Assembly: GCA_009767595.1 (NCBI GenBank)
Contig: VSDK01012287.1
Location: 833,686 to 897,685 of the forward strand
Source of the DNA: Symbiodinium kawagutii
Lineage: Eukaryota; Sar; Dinophyceae; Suessiales; Symbiodiniaceae
Reading direction: 5' to 3'
Length of the DNA stretch: 64,000 nt
Below, piece by piece: positions 22,474-30,653 of this stretch (position 1 is its first letter; each line of letters starts with the position of its first letter). The notes beneath the pieces are model-generated. The model saw nothing but the letters and a program-made list of their open reading frames with translations. It was not told the origin of the DNA and did no database searches. A program made the translations under genes and the position numbers.

Positions 22474-24066
22474 GTGAATGATATACAGTTGATCATACTT
22501 AATTACCTGAATTCATGGTCAATGGGCAATGATGGGTAGCATTCATGGCTGTAGGAGTTCATGTGTTTCTTGCAGTTTGATAACGCAGTTGACATGGGAT
22601 CACCTGTAGACTCCTGGAAATTCACGCAAGTCGACAAGGCTGCATTCACGAGGCGAGTCCCATACGTTTGGCCCATCGATTCAAGGGATGGTACGAAGCT
22701 ACACCGCTCCTTTTCTGCTTGGCATGCCACCCTGTCACACATAGGACCCATCGAACACACATTTTTTGGTAGGAACTACTGAATACAACCACCCATCCGG
22801 CCTCATCTTTGTAGGCTAACGGGCAAAGCATGTGGCAGTGCCACACCCACCTCAATGTTTGGCTCGAAGCGAATGAATGAGAATGAAGCCATGAATGGCT
22901 TTGATTGCTGAAGACTATAGCTGCCTCACGGCCTTTTTTCAGGAAACCCTTCATCTGCCAAGGCAACACCCCCAAAAAGATGGGATGTGTGGAACTTCCA
23001 TCATGACTTTGATTGCCAACTTGTCACCCTGATTCCGCGCCGGCAAAAACCTTTTGACCACCTACAAATCCTTTGCAAATCTTTGCAGTGCCTTTCTTAG
23101 ATTGGAACCTCTCCCAACTGAGAACTATTGCAAACCTTCAACTCCTGAATCCACTGTCCCCATCAGCACCTCCCACTGCATAACCAAGCGGCTCCACATC
23201 TAAAGGAGGAATCAAACCCTTGTGCCTCGGCGGGTTCCACGGAAGGATTGCCACATGGCGCCTGAACCATCCAACTGTTGTCAAAAATGGCGAGTTCAGA
23301 TTGATTTAGCATCACCAAACTATCCAAATAATATGTTGACGCCAAATTTATAGATGAAACATTGGATAATCATCACGGCTTTGTTGATTTCGATAATTAA
23401 TTATGTGATATCTATTTGGGTCTTGTCGGCTCTTTTGACCATCACACAGCCCATGCAGAAGTGCATAATTTCGGTGGAATTTGCATTTTGATGACTAGAG
23501 TCCAGAGAAAAGGATGCTGGCCAATCACACTATGAAACAATCAATGGGTATTGCCAAGGGCTGGACAACTACATTCTTCTGCTTGAAGTCACAAAGCGTT
23601 TTGGGTACACAACCTACGGACAAACCCAGCCAAACTCTTCTGTTCGCTTTGCCAGGTGGTTGGTCAGGCCTAGGGATGCCTGCATGGCCAATGTTCAGGG
23701 TGCAAAAACGGATGGTACATCTTCCAACGGATGGCATGGATCCCCATGGATTCCCAGCAGATTCCCATTTGACGCAGAATATGCACCTCCTGGCATTCAG
23801 CAAGCACCCACCAATGTGAGCAGAATGATCTGCGCAAGGAAGCACAATATTACTCTTCATGTCGCTGACTCAACATCAGCTGAGCCCGCAGTGTCCGTAG
23901 CTGCTGAATCATTGACGGGCGGCCCATGCTTTGCGACCAACGGAAGCCAGATGTCTTCATAGCGCCGGATGGCCTCTGAAAGGAGCCGCTGGTTGCTGTA
24001 CAAAGCTGGACGTTTGTCCACCTCCTCGCGTGGGCCAAAGCCAACCAAAGCCGTGGAACAACGTAT
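5384..24066 (-). CDS. Locus B: glycine-rich domain-containing protein (GRDP, DUF1399) gene, many exons
   Basis: Three exons (23917-24066, 23193-23218, 22802-22850) join in perfect phase to give RRYEDIWLPLVAKHG, then LIPPLDVE, then WVWHCHMLCPLAYKDE. This is the DUF1399 signature (aromatic-rich helix, then the W-H-x-H motif). A second half-repeat, VPTYDIDCVWHAHQLHP, is at 18914-19040. The last exon (5384-5536) ends in Cys-Gly-Gly repeats; Gly/Cys-rich tails are known in this family. The exons between are assigned by strand, position and protein-like frames only. Plant GRDPs are linked to stress and hormone signalling; no function is known to me in dinoflagellates. Family call fairly sure. The full span, and whether all intermediate exons belong to one gene, is inference. 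Confidence 0.55.
5537..7520. other. Intronic, no clear exon
   Basis: Intron region of locus B. Several open frames on both strands without paired splice signals. A weak minus candidate lies at about 7046-7095 (donor GGCAG|GTAGGC). Confidence 0.35.
7521..7615 (-). CDS. Locus B exon candidate (Gly/Ala-rich)
   Basis: Strong acceptor TTTTCTGCTGCTGGCAG|CT; frame AGGALCKAGPTIGPTMAEQS, LGPQE, ending at TGA 7521-7523 or at an earlier donor. The composition resembles the low-complexity C-terminal part of locus B. Confidence 0.42.
7720..7872. mobile_element. IE-1 MITE-like element(s), copy b
   Basis: Reverse orientation: TAAATGGTTGGTTTATT twice, GGGGTACCCCTACTTTGGAAAC at the right end. Probably two decayed copies fused. 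Confidence 0.48.
8327..8621 (-). CDS. Locus B exon candidate (DYDLIYDLVGCWLWDAF)
   Basis: Acceptor CGAACTCGCAG|G, open for about 97 codons: GKDYDLIYDLVGCWLWDAF, KKCQLVDG, then a hydrophobic part with LLAACAAICSFLLL. The true 3' end is unclear. Two plus-strand frames overlap. Confidence 0.35.
8622..10639. other. Intronic, one weak exon candidate
   Basis: A minus frame at about 9363-9470 reads WSIGWGDDFGKRGFLICERQ and looks like protein, but no acceptor fits its frame. A plus frame at 8598-8822 is also open. Otherwise AT-rich. Confidence 0.3.
10640..10737 (-). CDS. Locus B exon candidate (HQLVRKITKWNATSQAS)
   Basis: Acceptor GTCTCCAG|CA, 31 codons EANCHQLVRKITKWNATSQA... to TAG 10640. A GC donor shortly before the stop could let it continue. 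A second frame here (MALGYGLASGRTDD) is also open; the acceptor favours the first. Confidence 0.42.
12295..12361 (-). CDS. Collagen-like exon 2 (Gly-X-Y)
   Basis: Very strong acceptor (CTTTTCCTATTACTCGCAG|CC) and the frame PAAELPGTKGVKGKPGVPG with five Gly-X-Y triplets. The GC-rich exon stands out from AT-rich flanks. The 3' end is uncertain (GT at about 12294 or 12302). Confidence 0.52.
12639..12733 (-). CDS. Collagen-like exon 1 (Gly-X-Y)
   Basis: Acceptor GGCGTGCAG|GT; the frame reads VKGTPGRPGIPGD then RTRGQRGVRGN, with Gly every third residue across most of the exon and one interruption, then a TGA. Together with the exon at 12295-12361 it forms a short collagen-like section inside locus B. 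Confidence 0.52.
13403..13564 (-). CDS. Locus B exon candidate (MAFLLRVASEDVAVVIG)
   Basis: Acceptor TTAGGATCAG|CCA, 53 codons including MAFLLRVASEDVAVVIGQW and MVARSLDISQPEP, reaching TGA at 13403-13405. A GT donor (GGGCA|GTGAAT) just before the stop would let it continue. The hydrophobic/charged pattern looks real. Confidence 0.48.
   Translation of the reverse strand, partial: PKSGSSVPTLKPSCMAFLLRVASEDVAVVIGQWQGRCSMVARSLDISQPEPGQ
14065..14206 (-). CDS. Locus B exon candidate (WCFTLGELCDGTANEAI)
   Basis: Acceptor TTGGTGCAG|TGG, 47 codons reading WCFTLGELCDGTANEAIQ, then LRRGLRYLVSLATGHCS, donor ATCAG|GTGACC. No family recognised. Confidence 0.46.
14464..14553 (-). CDS. Locus B exon candidate (30 codons, phase 0-0)
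   Basis: Acceptor AGCCCACAG|GAC, exactly 30 codons (DAWLHRGTTTESELRGGLRR...), donor CAG|GTGGTG. Both sites are good and the phase is symmetrical. A plus-strand frame (HLCLAATSQGEASQAATEF) overlaps, so strand is not certain. Confidence 0.45.
15145..15362 (-). CDS. Locus B exon candidate with CGECGPKDC
   Basis: Acceptor TTGGAAAAG|G; frame RLGVRDRVRATTLGPNSDA, LLAKGVGYMVQESGDPTVTL and GFPCGECGPKDCHHLAG, with a possible GC donor at 15144. Cys spacing is suggestive of metal or disulfide use. Two plus-strand frames overlap but look less protein-like. Confidence 0.45.
15729..15910 (-). CDS. Locus B exon candidate (YRGQLTLQERLHQAKQTLD)
   Basis: Acceptor GGTCTCCCAG, then QRPKIPDIFSASSMDVPG, YRGQLTLQERLHQAKQTLD and RELWHFLATFDYLRG, with a donor CCCG|GTGGAT. 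The amphipathic charged composition is convincing. Product not recognised beyond its position inside locus B. Confidence 0.5.
15950..17980. other. Intronic, duplication and weak plus frames
   Basis: Holds the 77-bp duplication. Plus frames at 16381-16689 and 17218-17430 (RWTRRSRCGEVPQAVLPVFD) are protein-like without convincing splice sites. Confidence 0.3.
16870..17041. repeat. 77-bp perfect direct duplication with poly-G spacer
   Basis: Copies 16870-16946 and 16965-17041 are identical; between them is a G-run followed by CCGTCCA. Each copy also contains a tandem GCATGCCATA. No clear exon. Confidence 0.7.
17992..18065 (-). CDS. Locus B exon candidate (ATWQELTVRLDLSTEL)
   Basis: Strong acceptor TATGTTTATGCAG|AT, 24 codons (ATWQELTVRLDLSTELMLRG...), donor AAG|GTGGGA. 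The frame stays open to 17671 if unspliced. An alternating hydrophobic beta-strand pattern would suit the C2-like middle of GRDP proteins, but that is a guess. Confidence 0.48.
18914..19040 (-). CDS. Locus B exon: second DUF1399 half (VPTYDIDCVWHAHQLHP)
   Basis: Acceptor TTCAGCCTCAG|GA. The frame reads GYLDNFLELKRRRPNEFW then VPTYDIDCVWHAHQLHP and AYIAES, ending at TCATG|GTAGCA. The V-P-T-x-D-I-D-x-x-W-H-x-H motif is the canonical GRDP signature, with both His retained. No other frame here looks like protein. Confidence 0.72.
20230..20335 (-). CDS. Locus B exon candidate (KATTEPFDVQLDVPLVEQL)
   Basis: Acceptor TTCAATCAG|TGC and a frame reading CCKATTEPFDVQLDVPLVEQ, then an Asn/Arg-rich end. 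It lies where the segment before the second DUF1399 half would be. A 152-codon plus-strand frame overlaps (19934-20392), so the call is weak. Confidence 0.3.
21878..22002. mobile_element. IE-3 element, copy b
   Basis: CTATGGCAGTGGGTCAAAACC ... CCATTAACCATTGTTTTCCC ... GATGGCTTGACCCAGCTCG; reverse-complement orientation. Confidence 0.5.
22010..22158. mobile_element. IE-3 element(s), copy c
   Basis: Repeated ATCCCC-TA-TTAACCATTA motifs and a right end TCAATATTGACCCATAGCCATA matching the family terminus. Probably two copies fused. Confidence 0.45.
22403..22473. repeat. (TA)n followed by (CTAT)n microsatellite
   Basis: ATATATATATATATACTATATATATAT, then about eight CTAT units. Confidence 0.85.
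22604..22731 (-). CDS. Locus B exon candidate (strand and frame uncertain)
   Basis: Minus frame VACQAEKERCSFVP...TRLVNAALST lies between GTGTGACAG and CTACAG|GTGATC. Its phase does not fit the preceding exon as drawn. A plus-strand alternative (22576-22768, FDNAVDMGSPVDSWKF..., acceptor TTTCTTGCAG, donor TTTTG|GTAGGA) is about equally good. At most one is real. Confidence 0.27.
22802..22850 (-). CDS. Locus B exon: WVWHCHML motif
   Basis: Acceptor AACATTGAG|G; the single G completes Glu from the microexon, then 16 codons WVWHCHMLCPLAYKDE. The W-x-W-H-x-H core is diagnostic for the family. The exon ends in phase 0 at GAG|GC, another GC donor, though TGG|GT 6 nt further is possible. Confidence 0.7.
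23193..23218 (-). CDS. Locus B 26-nt microexon (GLIPPLDVE)
   Basis: Acceptor GGCACAAG|GGT, eight codons plus two bases, GC donor (GTGGA|GC). Joined to the following exon it gives GLIPPLDVE-WVWHCHML, the expected DUF1399 motif. The exact junction makes this tiny exon convincing despite its length. Confidence 0.68.
23917..24066 (-). CDS. Locus B exon: first DUF1399 half, helix part
   Basis: Acceptor CATGTTTCAG|ATA, 50 codons in phase 0-0, donor CCC|GTCAAT. It encodes GFGPREEVDKRPALY and then LLSEAIRRYEDIWLPLVAKHG. An RY...WLPLLAKH-type helix precedes the conserved Pro-Leu-Asp-x-x-W-x-W-H motif in GRDP proteins. The next two exons continue it exactly. Confidence 0.7.
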
Positions 24067-24793
24067 CTGAAACATGGTATGATTTTGAAATGATTGTAAA
24101 CAATTGTATGTGAAATGGATTTACCACATCAAACATATACATATATATCACATAAACATAGGATATGGTATGTGTATGCATGATTGTTGTTGTGTTTTGG
24201 TAGGCCGCCTACTTTGCAACCATCCCAGAAATGTTTGGTGGGCAAGCCAACCCTTTGCGTTCAAACTTTCCGAACTGTACTTATAGCACGCACTTCATAT
24301 TGGCCGGGACAATGCCAATCTCGGTGTCCGAATGGAGCCGCTTTGCAATCAATTTATGTGTGCTAATGCAGCCAGCAAACTGCAAGTTGCACAAATTTGG
24401 GATATTTTGCTGGCGTCGAGCTACATACAGTTGTACCACATCAATAATACCAGGGAAAAGCACTTTTTTGTTCTGTGAACTGTACCAACAGCTGTTTCCC
24501 ACATTCAACTTTCACAGCGTCGGGTCTTCCTATCTTGGAGCACCATTTGCGCCACAAGAATTCATGATTTCCTCCAGGTAGAGATGTTTTCCAAGTGGCT
24601 AGAGCCAGGGACACAGCTGACATAGCTGCCACAGGTGAGATCTTGCACAGCTGCCCAATCAAAAGGGGAGGTTGAACTGCTGGAATGGCTGAAAGATGCT
24701 GAATCTTAGAGCCAGGTAATGCCATCTCAATTGGACCCTTCAACCAAACATATATTGATTTTATAAAATGATATCTTCCTCTCTTGTCTTTAC

Positions 24794-24936
24794 TGGCTGT
24801 TGCCTTGCCAACCAAGGCCATGGTGAGGGGCTGGCCGTCCGTCACCAGTCCCGCCACCACTGATCTCGCCAAACCCCAGTCCTGCAAGAACTGGATCATA
24901 TGAAGGCTTCCCTGCGGGTCAAAGTGTGAAGGGCCC
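24794..24936 (-). CDS. Exon candidate (QGSLHMIQFLQDWGLARSV)
   Basis: Acceptor AGAAACCAG|G and donor GCCA|GTAAAG bracket a frame reading SHFDPQGSLHMIQFLQDWG, then AGLVTDGQPLTMALVG. Could be the N-terminal part of locus B or a separate gene; not recognised. Confidence 0.52.
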
Positions 24937-25091
24937 CTGGTTTCTTCAAATGTCATCTGCCTTAGGATTTGTTCCTGTGGACCTGCATGCCTTTAGCTGC
25001 GCATTCCGCGCATGGCCTACAACATAAACAGTGCGCCTATACAAATATAGATAGATCATGTGTATGTGTATGTTCATGTCTTTCCTGATTC

Positions 25092-25113
25092 AAACACACA
25101 CACACACACACAC
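25092..25113. repeat. (CA)n microsatellite in an AT-rich tract
   Basis: ACACACACACACACACACAC followed by AT-rich sequence to about 25190. Confidence 0.8.
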
Positions 25114-25835
25114 ATGTTTTTAAAAAAACGTTATATATATTATACACTGTATATATTTATTTAAATCTATATATATATATACAGATCTGTGGGTGTGTGC
25201 TCAAATGTCTGTGTTCAAAGAGCTGGGAACATTTCTATTGTGAAAGGGAGATCTGTTTTTGGATAAGAACCGCCACCCCAATGCCTCAGTTGTTAGATGT
25301 AACATCCTACAATTAATGCCCACAATCCGATGATATGTTCGGCAAGGGGTCAAACTAACATGCAGGACCAATGATCAAGGAAATATTCAAGCATGCGGGG
25401 TGCACACACACACAAGCTCATTAACTACACACAATGAGCGTGTGCATTTGCATGCAAACCTACAACTCAAAAAGTCTTTGTTCGTGTTTCACTATTCACT
25501 AATCTTTTTTGCCATCCCGGAGGTCCAGCTTGGCTCAGGGCCAAACAACAAAATGATTGATAGTATACAAGGCCAAGATGAAGCCACTGATATGCACACG
25601 GATTTGTACACTTACGCGCTGTGCATGTTTGAAGCATGAAACCTCCACCGCTCTCCTGAACCAGGTCCACGCGCGCTTTGGCGAAAGTGGAGGAACTCAC
25701 CTGACAGATTCAAGTGGCCCACCAGCGCTGACAAGAACACCATCCATCTGCATAGGCATATATGGCTATGGGTCAACATTGCGCCATGGTAGGGGAGAAC
25801 CCGCAGAGAAAATGACAAGTGGGACTAGTGAACAC

Positions 25836-25976
25836 GTGGCTATGGGTCAAGACTAACAAAGTATTATTTGGATTAAATTGGGGGATAATAACCAACAATA
25901 ATAAATATAATAAGGAAAACAATCCTTAATAGCGGGGCAACCCGGGGGACTCAGGGTGAACTGACCCATGGGCAGG
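25836..25976. mobile_element. IE-3 element, copy d
   Basis: GTGGCTATGGGTCAAGACTAA ... AATAACCAACAATAATAAAT ... GAACTGACCCATGGGCAG. A solo end (TGGCTATGGGTCAACATTG) lies at about 25767. Confidence 0.57.
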
Positions 25977-26507
25977 TGAAGGATCTGATCCGTCGTCACA
26001 TCTGTAGTCAGAGACTCTTGCTTGAATTCATCCACCTCCTGGCTAGTCATGAAAATAAATATGCATTTGTATGCATGTGTATGCATGCATGTGTGAGAAA
26101 GTATTCGTATATTATCTAAGTCTATATGTATTTTGAGATTCTTTAGGTGCATGGACTTTTGCAAACGCTAGGCACACCTCCTTGCCGTTGATCATTGAGC
26201 AGCTCGAGAGAATGTCCAACAAAAACCATCCAACTTTGGGGGCGTTCAATCGCATGTCTTCGCAGCTCTGTTGAATAAACACTGCCATAAATTCCCGGCG
26301 CCATAAATCCTCATAAGGTCTAATGGTTCGGACATCTGCTTAAGGCACCCTCCAATGTTGGAGATAACACAGGGACGGATCCATCACCTTGCGGCACACC
26401 CCAGTAAGACAACATGTATCAACACAAAATGTTCAAGAAAAAGATTGCTTTTGCATGCACACGCGTGGCTTCATCTGCCCGCAGTTGGCTTCATCTGGCT
26501 CACACAC

Positions 26508-26605
26508 TGTCATCGCCTTGCGTTGTGTAGATCCTAGTGCACATTGACCCATGGCACCGGAATTGGCTGCGGCGCCACCGTCACAGCTGGTGAGGGGCAG
26601 GGCCA
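26508..26605 (-). CDS. Exon candidate (ALPLTSCDGGAAANSGAMG)
   Basis: Acceptor TTTCTGCTCAG|TG, 32 codons, donor ACA|GTGTGT. Ala/Gly-rich followed by QCALGSTQRKAMT. Unrecognised. Confidence 0.45.
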
Positions 26606-27498
26606 CTGAGCAGAAACTGCTTCTGTGATCATGGAATTGTAACAAGGTGAATCACGGACACCCAAAACTCCAACCATCGACCTTGCTAACCACATGGCTA
26701 CAGAACCACTTCACAGAAGCCCAAGAATGTTCCACAATCACTTGCTATAATTAACCTTTCAAAATTAATTACGATGATCACATTACAGTAATTAATTTCA
26801 AAGCACGGCAGTAGTTGGCATGTGGCTGACCTGCAAGCTTTCAAGCATCGGTTAAGGGATCTTGTTCATCCAAAGTACCACACCCCACAGCCGCCCCAGC
26901 CAAAACCAGCCGAGCACATGGCCAACTCGATGATCTTCATGCTTTCGCGCTCAAGCACCACCTGCAATGGTGTCACTCCTGGTTTTCAAACATTGAAGAG
27001 ATGGCCACTGGGGAGTTTCACGCAGTTTTGCACTTTTTGATTTGCAACAATTTGAGAATGACACCAAGCATCCAAGCAGACATATTCATAGAGGTTTCGC
27101 TGATGGCCGCTAAATAGTTCCATTACCCGCTTCAGATTAACGCAAGTCAAAAGGAATCTGGCCACTGCTCCTCTTTAATGACTTGGGACCTCAAATGTCA
27201 AGCTCTACAAAGGTGCCAAAAAAATTACAAATATGTAACCAAATGTCACATCGACACAACGAATAACTCATTCAAGTGTCATGTACAGGTATTACAGGCC
27301 ACGTGCTAGGACGGCACGCTCACTTTGCATCCTAGTCACTTCAAATCTATTTCAATCTATACACTGAAGCGGGTTGCTGGCGGGTTCCTTGGCAGCTCCT
27401 GTTAAGGAATCCCTATGGATCGTCTGATGAATGCCTAGGGATCCTGGGGCATCCAAGGCCGCTCCGGTGACGGCTGCGCTTAACGCTGCCAGGGAGAC

Positions 27499-27597
27499 CC
27501 GCTCGTTGCGCTCGTTGAGGAACAGCACTCCGTCCAATCCTTCAAGGCCATGTTGTAACAAGTACTGGGCCACTTCCAAGTTGCTCATCCCGGTCAC
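27499..27597 (-). CDS. Exon resembling the segment upstream of the FYDxVHTTG motif in DUF3645-type proteins
   Basis: Acceptor ACGCTGAG|GTG, 33 codons in phase 0-0, possible donor CGG|GTCTCC. It reads VTGMSNLEVAQYLLQHG, then LEGLDGVLFLNERNER. In DUF3645-family proteins as I remember them, a GVVFLDE-type stretch precedes the AQCG...FYDxVHTTG block by about 20 residues. That block is 24 kb away in locus A, so this is either a second family gene, a fragment, or the result of a giant intron. Confidence 0.55.
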
Positions 27598-27895
27598 CTC
27601 AGCGTGGGCTGGTGCCGGTGAAGCAGTTAAGTAGTGACACAAGCTGTACACAATGTCATCATCACATGCTGCGTTTATGTAGAACAGGCAAATTCAAGCT
27701 GAAACCATTCAGTCAAGAAAATCTAAGAAATATAAGATCGTAGTTCTTCGAGATGGAATGAGATGTATCCTAATGAAAGCATTGTTCACTACTGATCATC
27801 TCGGATTACCCTGCAGTCATCAACGAAAAATCTCTCTCCCAAAATGGTGTCTGAATAGCAAACTAATCGTTGTGCCAAGCGCGTGTTGTCTACAC

Positions 27896-27950
27896 TTCTC
27901 GCCGTCGCAATTGTGTGGACGTCTGTGGGGTTCAACACGCAACGCCCGTC
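27896..27950 (-). CDS. Exon candidate following the CPHC exon
   Basis: Acceptor GCACCATCAG|GAC in phase 0, matching the phase-0 end of the exon at 27988-28040. The frame reads DGRCVLNPTDVHTIATAR, then a GT donor (GCGAGAA|GTGTAG). A second open frame (ALRVEPHRRPHNCDGEK) overlaps. Confidence 0.42.
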
Positions 27951-27987
27951 CTGATGGTGCCATCAGGTCTACTGGAAGTATGATTAC

Positions 27988-28040
27988 TGATGCAAGCATC
28001 TTCCGCAGCTGCATGCCCAGGCTGCGGCAATGTGGGCATG
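27988..28040 (-). CDS. Exon candidate with CPHC (zinc-ribbon-like)
   Basis: Acceptor GTGGCTGTAG|CA, 17 codons CPHCRSLGMQLRKMLAS, donor TCA|GTAATC. The CPxC knuckle suggests metal binding. An overlapping plus-strand frame (27990-28199, with CPGCG and an acidic end) is an alternative. Confidence 0.42.
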
Positions 28041-28302
28041 CTACAGCCACCGTTGCATCCACAATGGCCACTCATCTGGAACGGGCATCCGGACCAAAGC
28101 TCCGGAATCAATCAAGGCATGATACTTGGGCCTGCCAAGCTCAACACCAACATGAGCAGAGAGGAAGTTGAAGACTCTGAGGATGTGGAGGTCACATGAT
28201 GTCACAAACCTGAGCCCGCCTGTTCAGGTGGCGTGTAGTTGCCACCTTGCTCGCCACGCAGGTGCAAGTTGGACACTACTAGCATTGGCACCATTTGCTT
28301 AC

Positions 28303-28376
28303 CTGATGCCCTTGCAAATAATGTGATTCCGGCCACAAATGGGACATGCGTTGTCTTCAATGCCACCCAAACCACC
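28303..28376 (-). CDS. Exon with CPICGxxH...C (zinc-binding)
   Basis: Acceptor GGTGCTGCAG|GGT, donor TCAG|GTAAGC (near-perfect). The frame reads GGLGGIEDNACPICGRNHII then CKGI: two Cys in CPxCG, a His and another Cys in knuckle-like spacing. Two other open frames exist in the same 74 nt, but this one has the motif. Confidence 0.58.
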
Positions 28377-30536
28377 CTGCAGCACCCCTGTTTTGCACTC
28401 AAAAATGATCAGGTGACCTCGAGAGGTTTTGAGGGGCGCCAAGTGCCAAAATGCCGCATTCGCACAACCCAGGCCACTGCCATGCTGAAAACTTCATAGA
28501 CTTTAAAGGCAACAACTTGTCCACCCATGTCCGCCACTTGCTAACCTCGGCCTACTAGTGAAACTATAGAAGTTCGAGCTACAGCAAAGCAAAAAAGCAT
28601 TGCTAACGTGGGGCATCTGAAAAACCTCATTGACCACCATTGGTACTGATCAAAATGAAGCACTATCAGCCATGCGTCAAGCATAATGACATATCAGCAC
28701 GAGTCACATATCATTCATGTTCTACGATCGGTGGCATGTGTAAAGGGGGGTATTCTACATCAGCAGTCTGACTCAAGTATCTCCAGTGAGTTTTTGTGGT
28801 CTCTTTTTGTTGACTGTACTTCATTGCGTCGGACATATCGGCTTAGGGGATTATGAATCGCTCGTATTTCAATGTACTTAGCCAACGCGGCAGTCAATGA
28901 AGGCACTACAACCAAGCTCAAATGACAAGTGTTACCCTAATCACCTGGCAAAGGAAACTCCAATAGGGATACATGCTAAAACATGGCATGTTTGCAGCCA
29001 TATTTGCCTTTCAGCTGATTTTGCTGCGCCAAACAAGGACCAAAAAAACACCACGGAAACAACTGCTGTGAGCAAATCGTGGCAGTGCTGTGGTTGGCCG
29101 GCCAGTGCCAGTACCAAGGCAAACAATCTGCTGACAGCTCTGTCTATGCTCGAGTTGCGTCATGGAACACCGTTCGACTTTCCAAATAAATTGGGACAAC
29201 AAGGAGAAAAGCAAAGTGCAAATCCAAACCTCCCTGGTTTCTTGTTGCAGTTTCAGGGCTTGCCAAGTGTTCCCATGCACGCTAGAGCCAGCGCGATTCA
29301 TAACAGTTCCGATGCACAGCATTTGGTCACTGTACACGCGGGATATTCTCCAAAGACTTGAGACTTTTGGAAGATGCAACAAGGTGGCAGCTAGCAAGTA
29401 AAGTCCACACGGTCAGCATGCAACAAGGCTACCAAAATTTCAGACCTATCTACTCTCGTAAAAAAATCAGCCCCTCCAGACGATTTTCCGCTCTTCAGCG
29501 CATCCTCGGACAGGCCGCAAGAGCAAATACAGGGGAATTCAAGTAGAGAAGATGGCTCGTGATCTCTGTGGGTGTGGGTGTGCGTGAGCGCGTGCGTGTG
29601 CGTGAGCATGTGCGTGTGCATGTGCGTGAGCAGGAGTGCTGGAGTGCGGGAATGCGGGAGTGCGGGAGTTGGGGAGTGTGTGAGTGTGTGAGTGTTGTGA
29701 GTGTTGTGTGTTGTGAGTGTGTGTGTGTGTGTTGTCTGGGCGTCCTGAAATGCGCCTAGATTACAGGATCGCAAAAGAACTAAGAAAACAACTCCACAAA
29801 GAAAAAAACCTGCATGACCTATCATGACCTTGCAGTGGGCTCAAAGTGGGGTTCCAGAAAAAAAAATGGCTGGACCTGGTGGGAAACTCGATGGCTTCAC
29901 TCATTTCAACCCAACTAATACTTGCCGAAACCACCAACCAGTTTTGACCCATCTACAATCATCTACATGGCAATCCCTGGAACTTCTAGCTGGGTTTTTT
30001 TGAAGTGACATCAAGACCTGTTATTTGTCCATCGAAGATGGGACAAAAACAGGGAAACCTATGAAGAACTCCACAGTTGGCTGAAATTAAATCAACACAT
30101 TCTGTTTCTTGATTGCACCACAGAGGAGTTTTGTATGTTTCTGAGGTAAAATTTCTTCAAGTGTGTTTCTTCATATGCCTCTCTCACAACCAAATCCGTC
30201 TCGCGGGCCATGTGTGAAACTGCCAAAGTCAGTTGCTCTAACCTTTCCAAGGTTGGCACAACCACATCTGCAGCATCTGGGCTACTCTGAATGTCGAAAA
30301 AAAGTGATAGGCCATGATAGGCCTACATCATGCCCTACATGTTCTACAGGTTTTACATGAAGATTGAGATAGAAAGAAACATAAAGAAACAACAATTCCT
30401 CTGACCGCAACAGCATTTAGGTGTCACAAATCTATGCATTTCCAGCAGTTCACCATAGCCTCCCCCCAGCTTCTCCAGCATCCCAGCCCTTCGGCTCCCA
30501 GATGCCAAGTGATCAGACCAAGATATACTCCAGGAC
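28377..30536. other. No supported exon
   Basis: Overlapping open frames on both strands at 28.9-29.4 kb without splice support; the GT-rich repeat at 29.57-29.75 kb. Confidence 0.35.
29568..29745. repeat. GTGTGC/GTGAG-type purine-pyrimidine repeat
   Basis: About 180 nt of degenerate (GTGTGC)n, (GTGAG)n and (GTGT)n. Potential Z-DNA former. Confidence 0.75.
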
Positions 30537-30653
30537 CTTCTTGGGAAGCCAGCCATCAACTGGAGAGTCCGGACGTTTTGGGCTGATGCGCTCGCCATAT
30601 ACCTTAGCGCGGCTTCTGGGTGGCCTGGCCTGGAAGGCGGCTTCTTCCTGGCA
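30537..30653 (-). CDS. Exon candidate (39 codons, phase 0-0)
   Basis: Acceptor CCCACCAAG|TGC; frame CQEEAAFQARPPRSRAKVYG, then SPKRPDSPVDGWLPKK, donor AAG|GTCCTG. Basic, Pro-rich, probably disordered. Unrecognised. Confidence 0.5.
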
